Shown: positions 8,501 to 18,217, numbered from the stretch's first letter. The stretch: DNA of 33,511 nucleotides from Ettlia oleoabundans (GCA_019693395.1 JAAMXP010000147.1:1-33511); one strand, 5' to 3'. Made by a program: numbers and translations. The notes: a model not told the origin generated them from the letters alone.

Positions 8501-11500
8501 CACTACAAGGAAGTTTCCCTAAATATTACAGATGTTACTGCGGTACAAGCTTTGTACAGGATAGCACATCTACTTTGCACCACAACACCATGGAACCCAC
8601 AATGGGAGACCCACCCGCCCATGCTTCCGGACCCCACCCCAGCCCAACGGATTTTGCCATTACTAGTACGTGAACCCACGGTAGCTCACAGGCGCCTACT
8701 AACAATGCTCCGCCATATTGACGTCGCCGGCATCACAGACGCTGACACCCCCGACCGAATACGAATTACTTGGTCAGCCAGCCAACGGCTTCCGAAAGCA
8801 ACACTCATGCGCCTACTCAATGCAGGGTGCGTGGCTGAAACCATATTGACAAATACACAGCACATTATTACACCACCCAATGCACAAACACTTCAACATT
8901 GCAGAAACAAGAATTTCCAAGTACATTGGGCCGACACCATGGAATGTAGGTACCAATTTCAGCAAGGCCAGCGTTTGAGAGAACGCGCTCGAGACACGCC
9001 TCTCACAGACGAGCTGTTAGATAATAGCATAGACACACAACGCCCTACACCACCTTACCCCGTCACAACAAAAGTCCACTTGCACACGGAGGAAGTCAAT
9101 CCGGATGTTGACATTCGACCGACTGGAACACACGCCATATATGTGACCGACAACAAAGCTTGGTTATACGACCCTGCAGGCAAATGTATAACAACATTAC
9201 CGACACGTTCGCTCTGCAGGCTTGCTACCCAACTAGCACAGCAAGGAACTGCCCCACACCAACTCACGAACAGGATATGCTCCATAGCAACCAGCCATGC
9301 CTCTTATTACACCACGACTCCCAAGCTTGACAAACAAGTACCATTAGCTTTACGTGAACCTCTGGTTAAAACCCTCAAACTTTCGCTCGACCTACAAATT
9401 GACTGGTTATCACACCCCCTTTCACAACACGGCCTCATACACCCAATGATTATTGAAGGCCAGCACTGTAGGGCTACTAACAATGTAACAAAATATCGAT
9501 GGACAGGACATGGGCTGGTTAACCCCTCACACGATGCACAAAGCGTTGCACAAGCGTTGAAGTGGGCCATCGCCTCAACATATGCAGAGGAGCCCACAGT
9601 CCTCCTATGTGTAATACCAACACCTGAGGACGGGGCAACAGTACAGAAGTTCTTGCGCCACCCACGCGTGTTAGAACTTGCCACGATTCCAAACAGTGAA
9701 GCTATTTGGCTACCAAAGCACTATGACGACGGCCTGCCTGACCGTCGAAGGCGGTTTACTGTCACATTAGCTCTGGTGGCAAACCACACAGGCGCAGCAG
9801 CTATATCGTTAGAAGGACGCCAACGCCTAACAACGTACCTACAACACACCCACAACATCCAGCTGATACAACAAGAATGGACAGTTTGGGAGAACCGTTT
9901 GGAACGTGCACCTATGGCACTCCAAACTTCGAAAGCTTTCCAAACGGCAACGCCCTTACAAACAAACCCGCAACAACCTACATTCTTTAATCCCGAAGTC
10001 TTTCTAGCAAGCTTTCCTTCCCAACGACACCTGCGATTTGATAGCACAAAGATTGTATACACGGATGGGAGCAACCACAACAAAGATATTGGAGCTGGTA
10101 TATTTGATGCACCTAGACAAAAGCTGATAGGCATCATGCCTAAGGGACATGCCGGCCAACTTAACACAGTACCAAAAACGGAAGGCACAGCGATCCTCGC
10201 TGCACTACGCTCGGTACCTACCAGTGAAGATATCATAATCTTAACAGACAGCCTCACATTGATACACCTAATGCGAAATGCGTTGTATACGCCAACTGAG
10301 TACGGGGTGCATAAACATAAGCATTTGTTGAGACGGATAGTAAACCATATGCTCAGCAGGACCGGGTCGACGACCGTGTACAAAGTGCGAGCTCATATAG
10401 GTGTGGTAGGAAACGAGCTAGCTGAAAAAGCTGCACGCATTGCAGCCGAGAGCCAATCAGCACAAGACACGGAAGAAGGCAAAACCGCACTACAACGAAC
10501 CTACCCTGACGGCACTACCAATCTGGAACATCACGACGACCCCGTTGCAGGCACGCCCGGCATAACAACTTCTTGGCTAGCATACCCCGTACCTAGACTA
10601 GACGACCCAAACGAAATGGAATTATGGGATTTTGACGAATTGAAACACCAGGTCACACGATGGATAGGGCCCATCAGACGAGAGGCGTTGCATAACACGT
10701 ACATGCGCCGTAGCAAAATATACACAGCACTCTGCGATGAAAAGACGGCATTGGCAGCTCTTTCAGATGCGGCCTTTAACATTCCGGAATTACAAGATGC
10801 ACGACCTCAAGACTGGGTAGCAACAGGGCCGTACATGATAGAGCCAGTCACAGCGGACATGCTATCACTCCATTCAGATGTACAATGGGCGCACATTGCC
10901 CTTGCCCTCCAGATTAGGTGGGCACAATTTTTTACGAAAGCACGGGCACACCGACCATACCCAACAAAACACCCGAGTCCAAACTGCGGGTTGTGCACCC
11001 AAGCCACGCCTGAAACTATAGAACACTTTTTTGGTGGGTGCTCTCACCCGGTCCTACACGGCCTACGATGCAACCGCCATGGAGCCACTGTCTTGCACCT
11101 TACTAAAGCCATTCAGAAGGGCGACAAAGGGGACAGGCTGATGTACCAAAATAGTGAGTTGGGGGACCGCACATCAAGGAATCTGCCTGAGTGCCTCCCT
11201 AGACTACCCCACCATACAGGCCCGGACATTATATTACTACCGAACATGGAACCTAACCGTCTCGTCACATTACACCTTAGCCCGCTTACCCCTGATGAAC
11301 GCACAGTAGTTTGCATCATGGTGGGGCATACTGCAGACACCCGTTTATCTGCCACGATGGAACAGAAACTACACCAACACCGCCATTGGATGCACTACAT
11401 GACGGCCGCAGGCTGGACAGTCAAGTATTATGTAGTACTGGTCACACATTCCGGCCTTGTTACTACGACGGCTGTGAAAGCATGTGTGAGTGCGGCGTCA

Positions 11501-11536
11501 GCAGTACCCAAGCTGTTGCGACGGTCAAACGAATAG
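8441..11536 (+). CDS. LINE ORF C-terminal part: methyltransferase-like region, RNase H, CCHC finger
   Basis: 1031 codons without a stop. Residues 1-~25 are out of the true frame. Residues ~320-450 hold WLSHPLSQHG, then W-x4-LVNPSHDAQSVAQALKWA, then PTVLLCVIPTPED and a later LATIPNSEAIWLP. This layout resembles PCIF1/T4-Dam-type adenine methyltransferase folds, with the expected NPP[FW] altered to NPSH (inference). RNase H occupies ~537-670: YTDGS (D542), KTEGT (E581), LTDS (D603) and RAHIGVVGNELAEKAA (H652). The fourth carboxylate position is Glu662 rather than the usual Asp. A C-x2-C-x9-H-x4-C finger lies at 849-867, as after RNase H in many LINEs. The protein would act in reverse transcription of the element. 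The frame is intact, but without RT this copy cannot be autonomous. Confidence 0.75.
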   Translation: MFTTSETLLHKMDHVLRHLKHYKEVSLNITDVTAVQALYRIAHLLCTTTPWNPQWETHPPMLPDPTPAQRILPLLVREPTVAHRRLLTMLRHIDVAGITDADTPDRIRITWSASQRLPKATLMRLLNAGCVAETILTNTQHIITPPNAQTLQHCRNKNFQVHWADTMECRYQFQQGQRLRERARDTPLTDELLDNSIDTQRPTPPYPVTTKVHLHTEEVNPDVDIRPTGTHAIYVTDNKAWLYDPAGKCITTLPTRSLCRLATQLAQQGTAPHQLTNRICSIATSHASYYTTTPKLDKQVPLALREPLVKTLKLSLDLQIDWLSHPLSQHGLIHPMIIEGQHCRATNNVTKYRWTGHGLVNPSHDAQSVAQALKWAIASTYAEEPTVLLCVIPTPEDGATVQKFLRHPRVLELATIPNSEAIWLPKHYDDGLPDRRRRFTVTLALVANHTGAAAISLEGRQRLTTYLQHTHNIQLIQQEWTVWENRLERAPMALQTSKAFQTATPLQTNPQQPTFFNPEVFLASFPSQRHLRFDSTKIVYTDGSNHNKDIGAGIFDAPRQKLIGIMPKGHAGQLNTVPKTEGTAILAALRSVPTSEDIIILTDSLTLIHLMRNALYTPTEYGVHKHKHLLRRIVNHMLSRTGSTTVYKVRAHIGVVGNELAEKAARIAAESQSAQDTEEGKTALQRTYPDGTTNLEHHDDPVAGTPGITTSWLAYPVPRLDDPNEMELWDFDELKHQVTRWIGPIRREALHNTYMRRSKIYTALCDEKTALAALSDAAFNIPELQDARPQDWVATGPYMIEPVTADMLSLHSDVQWAHIALALQIRWAQFFTKARAHRPYPTKHPSPNCGLCTQATPETIEHFFGGCSHPVLHGLRCNRHGATVLHLTKAIQKGDKGDRLMYQNSELGDRTSRNLPECLPRLPHHTGPDIILLPNMEPNRLVTLHLSPLTPDERTVVCIMVGHTADTRLSATMEQKLHQHRHWMHYMTAAGWTVKYYVVLVTHSGLVTTTAVKACVSAASAVPKLLRRSNE

Positions 11537-11721
11537 CACTTACTACACTAGAGTATAATGTAAAATTTAGAAACACCAGACGGAAGCTTTACGACCAAAG
11601 CGGCCAGCCCCATCCCGACCCGGGATGAGTTAACATAGCCACAGGTGGGGAGGGAGCGGCGGCGGCTGGAAAGCTGCGCGGTCGACATATCTCCCCCTCA
11701 AGTCACCCAAGTGTGTCACAT

Positions 11722-11741
11722 CTTCTTCTTCTTCTTCAGAA
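11722..11741 (+). repeat. (CTT)n tract ending in CAG
   Basis: A run of six TTC/CTT units followed by AG. It may be the LINE 3' microsatellite tail or a polypyrimidine tract feeding a splice acceptor in the UTP15 5' region. Confidence 0.5.
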
Positions 11742-11802
11742 GCATCATTTCTGCAGCAGACTCGCGCCCCGGAGGGACCGGGTCAGTGACCACAAGTCGC
11801 CT

Positions 11803-11833
11803 CCCGGGACAGGGCAGGCCACACCGGGCGACA
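11803..11833 (-). repeat. Dispersed GGCCTGCCCTG repeat
   Basis: The reverse complement (GTGGCCTGCCCTG..CCGGG) matches sequences at 7413-7440 and 16262-16300 on the plus strand. Copies at 7413 and 11803 lie in opposite orientation on either side of the LINE. The flanking sequence also shares traces of similarity. Confidence 0.4.
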
Positions 11834-11922
11834 GCACGGTTGTTTTGATATGCTACGGCATTCATCCAGTGCTGCTGATAAGCTGCTGCAGCCGACAGCA
11901 CCTGGCGCGACATTGCACAGGC

Positions 11923-14490
11923 ATGCAAGCAACCACGGGCCCAATGCCCTTCAAGCAGCTGGCCACGCAGATGATTGGCGCTGTCAACAGCATCGACGTC
12001 TGCAGCTCTTTTCCGCACCACTACTGTGTGTCAGCGGGTGCTCGGGTCATAGTGTGTGACGGTGCCACCTCAACCGTCAAGCGCCAGTTTACAAGGTTTC
12101 ATGATACTGCCTACTGCGCCACGTTTCGGGAGGATGGCAAGTTGATTGTGGCGGGTGGAGAAGACTCTTTGGTTCAGGTGAACACCTTAACGTAGAGCAG
12201 CAGTGCCACTTTTCCCATTCAAACTTCCTCATGCGCCATTCAGAAGCCATTGCATTGACAAACTTGTGCCTTGGTGGTGGCTTAAGTGCCTTCCACGCAG
12301 ATCCTTGATTCTAGCAGCGGAAAGCTTCTGCGACAGTTCAAAGGACACAAGGCCCCCGTGCATGTGTCCAAGTTTACATCTGGCCAGCTACATGTTCTTA
12401 CAGGCGGCGATGATGGAGTTGTGGCGCTTTGGGATGTTACCTCAGGGCAACAAGTGCGGCTGGGGAGCAAATGCGCCAGGAAGGCAGCTTTCAGTCTGGT
12501 TGTGGCGCTGGCCCCCTTGCCTGCTGTTTAGTGTGACATGGCCTGGGGACCTGAGTAATGCCTGCATACAGCGCTAACTCCCGTAAACATCACCTGCCTG
12601 GTGGTTGCAGGTTTGCGCCCTGCATGGACATACCGACTACGTCCGCTCAGCAGCCGGCAACCCTGCTAGTGCAAATGTGTGGGCTACAAGTGGGTGCGTT
12701 CTTTGTCAATGTGCCTCCCTCGTGCAACAGGCTGTTGTTGCAAAGCGGTTAAGTTGTTGGGAGTCGCACTCTACAGTTTGTCTTATTGTGCAGATATGAT
12801 CACACCTGTAAGATCTGGGATGTGCGGCAAAAGCGCTGCCTGACCAGCCTGGATCATGGCGCCCCGATTGAATCTGTTGCTTTCTTCCCATCAGGTGCTG
12901 GCTTGAAAACTGCACCCGAAACTGCAAAGTAGAGATCAGCAACTGTATAAAGGAAGACATGCTCGTGTTTGTTTTGCTATCCGTTTGCAAGATCCTTCCC
13001 GATCGGCCCCTTCCCGCCCTCGCAGGGTCGCTGGTAGTGACAGCTGGTGGAACTGATATCTGCATCTGGCACATGCTGGGCAGAGGGCATCTGTTGCAAC
13101 GCATCCCTGCCCATCAAAAAACAGTGACCAGCGTGTTAGTGGCAGCCCCTGCGGGTGCAGGACCGCATGTAGTATCAGCTGGCTTAGATGGTCATGTCAA
13201 GGTATTAGTTTGATTGTATGCAGCGCATGTTACTGCAGCTGATGGCAAGGCACTCTCTGGTGCATGTGCTGCATGTTCTTTGGTTTAGATCAAGTTACTG
13301 GCAGGCTTTGTTGGCTTGTCCGCAGGTGGTTGACATGCGGACATACCGTCCACGGACTGTACACAGGTGGGGTGTCCCTATTTTGTCCATAGCTGCGTCA
13401 CCTCTCAACAATCTCTTGGCGGTTGGCATGGCAGATGGCACGCTCTCGGTTCACCGTCAAAGCCAACAAGGAACCCCCGCTGCAATACCAGCACGGCGAT
13501 GGTGAGGAAGGCTGGCAGATGGCCAAATCCCAGCCTCAACCCTGTATCATATTGTCCAATGCTGAGCATGTGCAGCTGCTTGACAGTTGAGGGGTTCCTT
13601 ACAGGTAGTAGCCAAGGTATGTTTCCACTGCATTTGCATTCATAATTGCCTGAGCTAACAACAACCTGTGATTATTTTTACGTCGCAGCAAGTGGCGCCC
13701 ATTACACGCCGGTCCCCGGCCTCAAGATGCAGCTCCAAAACAGGCGCAACAGGCCTTTCAAGCAGGTTTCACAGTGGCTGCACTGCCGCAGGTAACTAAG
13801 GGGCCTTGCCATTCCTGAATTTTGGACTGTTGAGACACTTATTGTGCCCGTGGTTAGTGGTTCGCGTGCTTCGATGTCTGTGTCGCTTTACACAGAACCG
13901 TGGTTAGGTTTATTTTTGTGAGGTCCCCTCCATTGCTGGTTGAAAGGGTGAGTGTCTGCGCACAGATGTCAGTACCACGACATGAGGAAATGCTGTTAAA
14001 GTTCCAGTTTTTGGAAGCGTTGGATGCAGCTCTGGCAACCCACAGTTATGAGGTGGGTTCTGCATTGTCAGAATGGCTCGTTCGAAACACTATTCATAGA
14101 CCATGTGTCTGCTGTCCAGTGAACTTGTTGATGGCAGGATTTCAACCTTTAGAAGTATGCAAAGTTGCATCACCTTGCCTCCAGATTCTGGAGAGAGTGG
14201 TGGAGACAGTTGGACGACATGGTGCATTACAGGCGACTTTCTTTGCATCGCCTTTGGACCTGGTGGCTAATCTGCTGCAGCATTGCAGGCACCAGCTTGT
14301 TAGCCCGCAGCATGCCAGAAAGACTATTGCCCTGGTAGAATGCCTATTTAGCAGCTGCTGCATTACGTTCATCGAGGATCAAAGGGTGCAGGACCAGCTG
14401 GAACAGTTCCAAGGGGTTATCTCAGAGGAGCTGCGAACACAGGAGCGGCTAAATGTGTTGCTTGGAATGGTTGATGCCTTGTCTGGCTGA
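11923..14490 (+). CDS. UTP15: UTP15: U3 snoRNP (SSU processome) WD40 protein
   Basis: UTP15 works in the nucleolus in the t-UTP/UTP-A complex, for pre-rRNA transcription and 18S maturation. Exons: 11923-12177, 12301-12453, 12611-12693, 12794-12894, 13026-13201, 13326-13501, 13689-13791, 13966-14052 and 14185-14490. All are GT-AG, phases join, 479 aa. The WD40 part reads AVNSIDVCSSFPHHYCV, FRDDG-like FREDGKLIVAG, LLRQFKGHKAPVHV, GGDDGVVALWDV, LHGHTDYVRS, YDHTCKIWDVR, HGAPIESVAFFPSG, TDICIWHML, HQKTVTSV and SAGLDGHVKV, ending LLAVGMADGTLSVHR. The helical UTP15 C-terminal domain follows: MLLKFQFLEALDAALATHSYE, shown in part as FQFLEALDAALA, and EELRTQERLNVLL. About 30 N-terminal residues usual in the family are missing. 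A splice acceptor at 11920 suggests an upstream exon beyond or under the LINE. Confidence 0.88.
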
Positions 14491-14516
14491 TGGACTTTGT
14501 CAGGAAAGGGGAACCC

Positions 14517-14521
14517 TGTAA
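14517..14521 (+). terminator. Candidate poly(A) signal TGTAA of UTP15
   Basis: TGTAA, the usual polyadenylation signal of many chlorophyte algae, lies 27 nt after the UTP15 stop codon. Short motif, so supported mainly by position. Confidence 0.4.
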
Positions 14522-14604
14522 AGAGCCACGCTGCCGTTCATCATGTACTTTGACGGGTGCAGCGGTCACTGATATGTGCATTGGTACCGCAAACCGTCCA
14601 ACTG

Positions 14605-14757
14605 GTGATTAGTTGGTAGTGTTAGGCAGCCAATGAAGTATTGTTGATGAGTTACGGGTGGATGCATATTACCCCCCGGCCCCCCCCCGGTGATATAATG
14701 GTATTGTTCGGCAGCAAATCATGATTGTTGATTGATTAGGGGTGGGTGTATCACGGC
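14605..14757 (+). repeat. Imperfect ~70-bp tandem duplication split by a C-rich run
   Basis: GTGATTAGTTGGTAGTGTTAGGCAGCCAATGA..TTGTTGATGAGTTACGGGTGG, here abbreviated as GTGATTAGTTGG...GGCAGCCAAT...TTGTTGATGA, is followed by GTGATATAATGG...GGCAGCAAAT...TTGTTGATTGATTAGGGG. The two units flank a CCCCCCGGCCCCCCCCCGG run (14672-14690). Confidence 0.6.
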
Positions 14758-14799
14758 CGTCTTCCAATTTTTGCTTGAAATGCGTGAAAATCAAACGTG

Positions 14800-15690
14800 A
14801 AAATCATTCTGTTTCATCAATGGCAACACTTGGTGGCAAGCTGGCGCACGTGGCATTGTGTTCCAAGTGAAAAACGGTAAACCCCCAAAAGTAATCTTGC
14901 TGGGCTGTTGCTGTGTCGGCAGCTCTGGTGCTGACGCCTGTAAGCTTGCTGTTGTCGACGTCTTGCTTGCATGTATAGTCGTAGTTGCCTGGCCCCTGGG
15001 CCTGTGCAGCCCCACGTGTGTTGTTGCTGTGTTTACTATATGCTGTGTGTCTTGCATTTTCGTACAAGCCATTGCAGTGGTGGGCAGTCACGCATCCTGT
15101 TACCGTTGCTGTTTCTGGTGGCTGGTGATCTTGCTGTTGAGGTTGGTGAACATGCTTGAGGTTAGCACTGTTGGCACATGGTGGGTTGCCTGCCGGTTCC
15201 TGTTCTGGAGCAACCTTTCTCACATATGCTCTTCAGCCCAACAGCCTTCAGCCCCTCCAGAAACACCAGCCAACCCTGCCAGCCCTGCAAGGAACCTGTG
15301 CAACTTCCAATTCACATTGCAATTGAGCCCAGCAGACACAAATCCCTCAATAAATGCCAACCAGCCCCGCCTACCTGCCCCGTGCCGGCCTGCAAACAAC
15401 ATTTGCAACTTGAAACCCTGCTCAATGTCATGGGCCGTAACCTTCCTGACTCCGTCCACGGTCACAGGATTGAAGTTAATGACTCATACCAGCAGACAAA
15501 CACACCAACCCTCAGCACTACACCATACTGCGGATTGCAGGGTGGATGGCAGGTTGGGACGCTGGTTTTCGCGAAAGTCTTTCAAACCAGTTTGTTGGAG
15601 CATCCCCTGGATCACTGGAACTGCCGTCAGCATCCCCTACATTTGCGCCGGCTTGCCAGCATTTCCACAATATTCGTGAGTATTGCGTGA
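14800..15690 (-). other. Possible minus-strand gene, unrecognised
   Basis: Weak case for a gene convergent with UTP15. On the minus strand, VINFNPVTVDGVRKVTAHD (about 15479-15423) continues into IEQGFKLQMLFAGRHGAGR and ends at a GT donor (CAG|GTAGGC near 15378). A Q/T-rich frame follows at 15223-14804, ending SLPPSVAIDETE and a stop. I could not join the pieces with a confident splice model and recognise no domain. The plus-strand ORF 14858-15679 (273 codons, Cys-rich) looks like its shadow or chance. The first segment has a plausible protein-like composition, the rest is low complexity. Confidence 0.25.
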
Positions 15691-16261
15691 GAACAACGAA
15701 CTAGCAGCATCCTGCAGTCACCTAGCCCGGCTTCCCAGGGCTTCCCCATTTACTTTGGAAGTCGTGTGCGGATATCTGCAGTGTAGCTGCCGGCCGACAC
15801 ACATTGGCTGCGCCTTCTTAAGCCAGCGCCGCCGCCCGCACTGGTTACCGTTATGATGTCACCCACGCATTTTTACTGTGGGTGTTGGTGGCATAGCCGC
15901 CACAAAAGACTTCACTAGTGATAGAAAGGGGTTGAAGATTGACAGTGCAGGGGGCATGTACTGGCATGCTGTCCTCCGCCCATGGCCGTGCCAACAGCAG
16001 CGGTGGCGGCAGCAGTGGCGCCAGCAGCCTGGGCCAGCGTGCTAGCCATGCTTAACGCCTGCGGGCTGCTGCGGATTCTGCGGAAAGGTTATTGTACCAT
16101 GAAGCGAACGTCCGGGGCTCGCCTGGGCCCCAGTAGGTGTTGAGCCATGCCTCACATGTAGAGGCTGCAGCACATGGCACAACCGGACCCCCGATTTCCT
16201 GGCAATGGTTAACTTGCAAAGTCTGTGGAAGCTACTGGCAACCCTAAGAGCAATAATCGCG

Positions 16262-16435
16262 CTGTCGCTCGGGGTGGCCTGCCCTGCCTTGGGGATAACA
16301 GGGTCTGTGTTCACCGGAGAACGGTAGTGGAAAGAGTGTGATAATCCAATCAACCAGCCTGGATCGCCGCCAAGGGTCAATCTGGTACAGAATAATGCTC
16401 TCGACGAGATGAATTCACTTATGGAGTAAACCGCG
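16262..16435 (+). repeat. Dispersed repeat related to sequences at 7311-7440 and 11803-11833
   Basis: Contains both GGTGGCCTGCCCTGC with GGGGAT (16275-16293) and GGGTCAATC...TGCTCTCGACGAGATGAATTC (16374-16412). The same two blocks occur in the opposite order around 7311-7440. A mobile-element relic is the simplest explanation. Confidence 0.45.
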
Positions 16436-16997
16436 GGGACTTGCGGAATGCCACGCACGACTGACGTCACTCGCGGGCCTTATTTGCGCGTGCTGTGCAA
16501 GAAATGCTGTGTCAAAGTCCAGTATGGGTGGAATGCATTGGCCGCTCCTACATTCGTAGGGCAGGTCAAAAATCTTTGAATTAATAGATTCAGGGTCCAG
16601 CGTGGTGTTACGTGGCAGTGCAGCTTGTGCTGCAGCTTGCCTGCTAGCCCTCTATTAACCTACTGCAGCATGATGGTTGCAGAAGGGTATGCCACTATTT
16701 GGAAGAATTTTGGGGTCTTAGTCACTGGGTTCGTGAAACCCCTCCTGGGAAGGGACTGACAGAGACTTGGGGCTGAACGATGCCGGGGCAAGGTTATTGA
16801 GTGGGCTAGGGTGTTGCTGAATCCTAACTGTACTTTCAGCACCACTGAATAAGCTTAATTTCTGTGAATTTCGGGTTTTTTGTGCTGGCAATCTCTGGGT
16901 GCACTCAGGAGATGAGGTGAAACGATAGGAAGTTGCAACACGCATGCATATGATGCTGCACATGCACATTGCTGAGATTGGCCATATCCGAGGGCCG

Positions 16998-17036
16998 TCA
17001 TGTGGGCCGCCATGGCCACATGGCGGCCATGTGGGT
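16998..17036. repeat. GC-rich nested palindrome
   Basis: GGCCGCCATG, then GCCA, then CATGGCGGCC forms a perfect 10-bp inverted repeat with a 4-base loop. It overlaps repeated CATGTGGG units on both sides, so alternative foldings exist. Confidence 0.7.
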
Positions 17037-17439
17037 AGCCCCGGCTGCGGCAGCAGGCAGCTGGTCAACAACGGGCGACCTTCACGAGGTTGAACGAAGG
17101 AAATCGAATGAAGAAACGGTGCAACTAGGACGCACGAACGTTTGCGTGCAACTATCCTACACTGGTGGTCACCCCTTGAGGCTGACAGAGCCCTCCTGGG
17201 CTGGAAACTGAAGCGCTTTGCTTCCTAACTGTTCCTACACCCTTATAACTACAATCTGCCGTTATCAGACACCTGCCAGAAGCAACCCGCGGAGCGACTG
17301 CACATACAGTATGCTGCGGAGTAGCTGCTGGGACCCCGCTGAACCCTCAAGGTTACCTTACACCGTAACAGTATTTTAGTAAACAGTTCCCGGCAGCCGC
17401 CGGTGAGCTCCCGGCAGAGGTACTAATAGAACCAGGTTT

Positions 17440-17475
17440 GCCACCCTTTCTTGTCGTCGACTATCCGTGCGCAGG
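17440..17475 (+). repeat. Direct repeat unit a (partner at 18181-18217)
   Basis: GAACCAGGTTTGCCACCCTT TCTTGTCGTCGACTAT, written with a break, matches 18181-18217 (GAACCAGTTTGTGCCACCCT TTCTTCGCAGACTAT) in the same orientation, ~740 bp apart. The pair brackets the candidate gene at 17640-18002. Confidence 0.55.
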
Positions 17476-17639
17476 TGCTGCGTGGTTTTAGTAGTAAAAG
17501 ATAGGTTGTCCAAGCGTTAGAAGCGTGGAGCGGTGCGCGGAGGCCTCGGTGCCCTGCCAGCGCCTTGCCGCCGCCGCCGTCTGGCAGTGAAGCCCGTCCC
17601 CAGAAACCAGCCTCTTTGCTGGCAACCCTATATTTTCCA

Positions 17640-18002
17640 GAACTATGCTCCACAGAAGTAACAGAAGCATGTGATCAGGCGGAGGAGCAGCGCAGGCACA
17701 TGTGGAAACAACTCTGGCGAGCCAGTGCCACTTTCGTGAGCGCCACCGCCACCTCTGCGCTACCTAGGTAAGGCACGTAACGGTGCACTTTGACGTAGAA
17801 GTGAGCTGGTTGCAGGGAGTGCATGGCGTCATCAAAGGACGTCAACCACTGGCTGGAGCCGGTCGCCAGAGGTGCCGTAGATGATGTATGCAGGGTGAGT
17901 TTGCATGGGCAGGCAGATATGGATGGCGGCAGAGCTGGCGGCGGCCCCACCCTCATGCTACGCCCCAGCGACTGCAAGGACACGTCGTTCCGGTTGCAAT
18001 AA
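17640..18002 (+). CDS. Candidate 3' part of an unrecognised gene, two exons
   Basis: An exon after the acceptor ATATTTTCCAG (17629-17639) is open as VTEACDQAEEQRRHMWKQL, then WRASATFVSATATSALP. It ends at a CTAG|GTAAGG donor (17767). The next exon after GGTTGCAG (17816) joins in phase: RECMASSKDVNHWLEPVARG, then AVDDVCRVSLHG, ending MLRPSDCKDTSFRLQ and TAA at 18000-18002. The intron would be only 48 nt. The first exon has a helical, charged segment and the last a soluble tail. I recognise no family. Upstream exons were not found, so the gene is 5'-incomplete, or this is chance. It sits between the two direct repeats at 17440 and 18181. Confidence 0.35.
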
Positions 18003-18180
18003 CTAGCGCTTCGGAGCCGCAAAGCATGCGGCGCCCGCGACGCAATCCGCAATCACAGATCCTGTAGTGGCTCGCGCGGCGCTCGTTCTGTTTTCGTGGT
18101 CTGGAGGTCGTCCCGAGAGGTTTGGCGCGGGAGCCGGGCGGTGTCTCGACTAAAATTGAGTCGTTGCTATATGTGGGGTG

Positions 18181-18217
18181 GAACCAGTTTGTGCCACCCT
18201 TTCTTCGCAGACTATAT
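18181..18217 (+). repeat. Direct repeat unit b (partner at 17440-17475)
   Basis: Second copy of the GAACCAG..TTTG..GCCACCC segment followed by TTTCTTCGCAGACTAT. Same orientation as the first copy. Confidence 0.55.

Larger units (their letters stand above)
7780..11640 (+). mobile_element. 5'-truncated LINE (non-LTR retrotransposon) with RNase H
   Basis: Coding sequence runs from the region just after the RT domain to the natural 3' end of the ORF, followed by ~100 bp of AT-richer untranslated sequence. There is no endonuclease or RT catalytic core upstream of 7780, only non-coding sequence, so the copy is 5'-truncated as is usual for LINEs. The frame is open for about 3.7 kb apart from a single frameshift, so insertion is probably fairly recent. 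It lies directly upstream of UTP15 in the same orientation. The 5' boundary is approximate and no target-site duplication was identified. A (CTT)n-CAG tract at 11722-11741 might be the LINE tail or a host splice-acceptor tract. Confidence 0.8.
15691..17639. other. Intergenic region with dispersed repeats; no supported gene
   Basis: No coding exon could be supported. It holds repeat copies at 16262-16300 and 16372-16435, a TTCGTAGGGCAGGTCAAAAA segment (16552-16571) echoed at 19327-19346, and the palindrome near 16998-17036. Confidence 0.5.

Noticed and set aside
9721..10383. 220-codon minus-strand open frame inside the LINE
   Set aside because: Antisense shadow of the RNase H coding region.
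14858..15679. 273-codon plus-strand open frame, Cys/Val-rich
   Set aside because: No recognisable domain, odd composition, and opposite to minus-strand segments that look more protein-like. Its hydrophobic runs could mimic membrane segments by chance.
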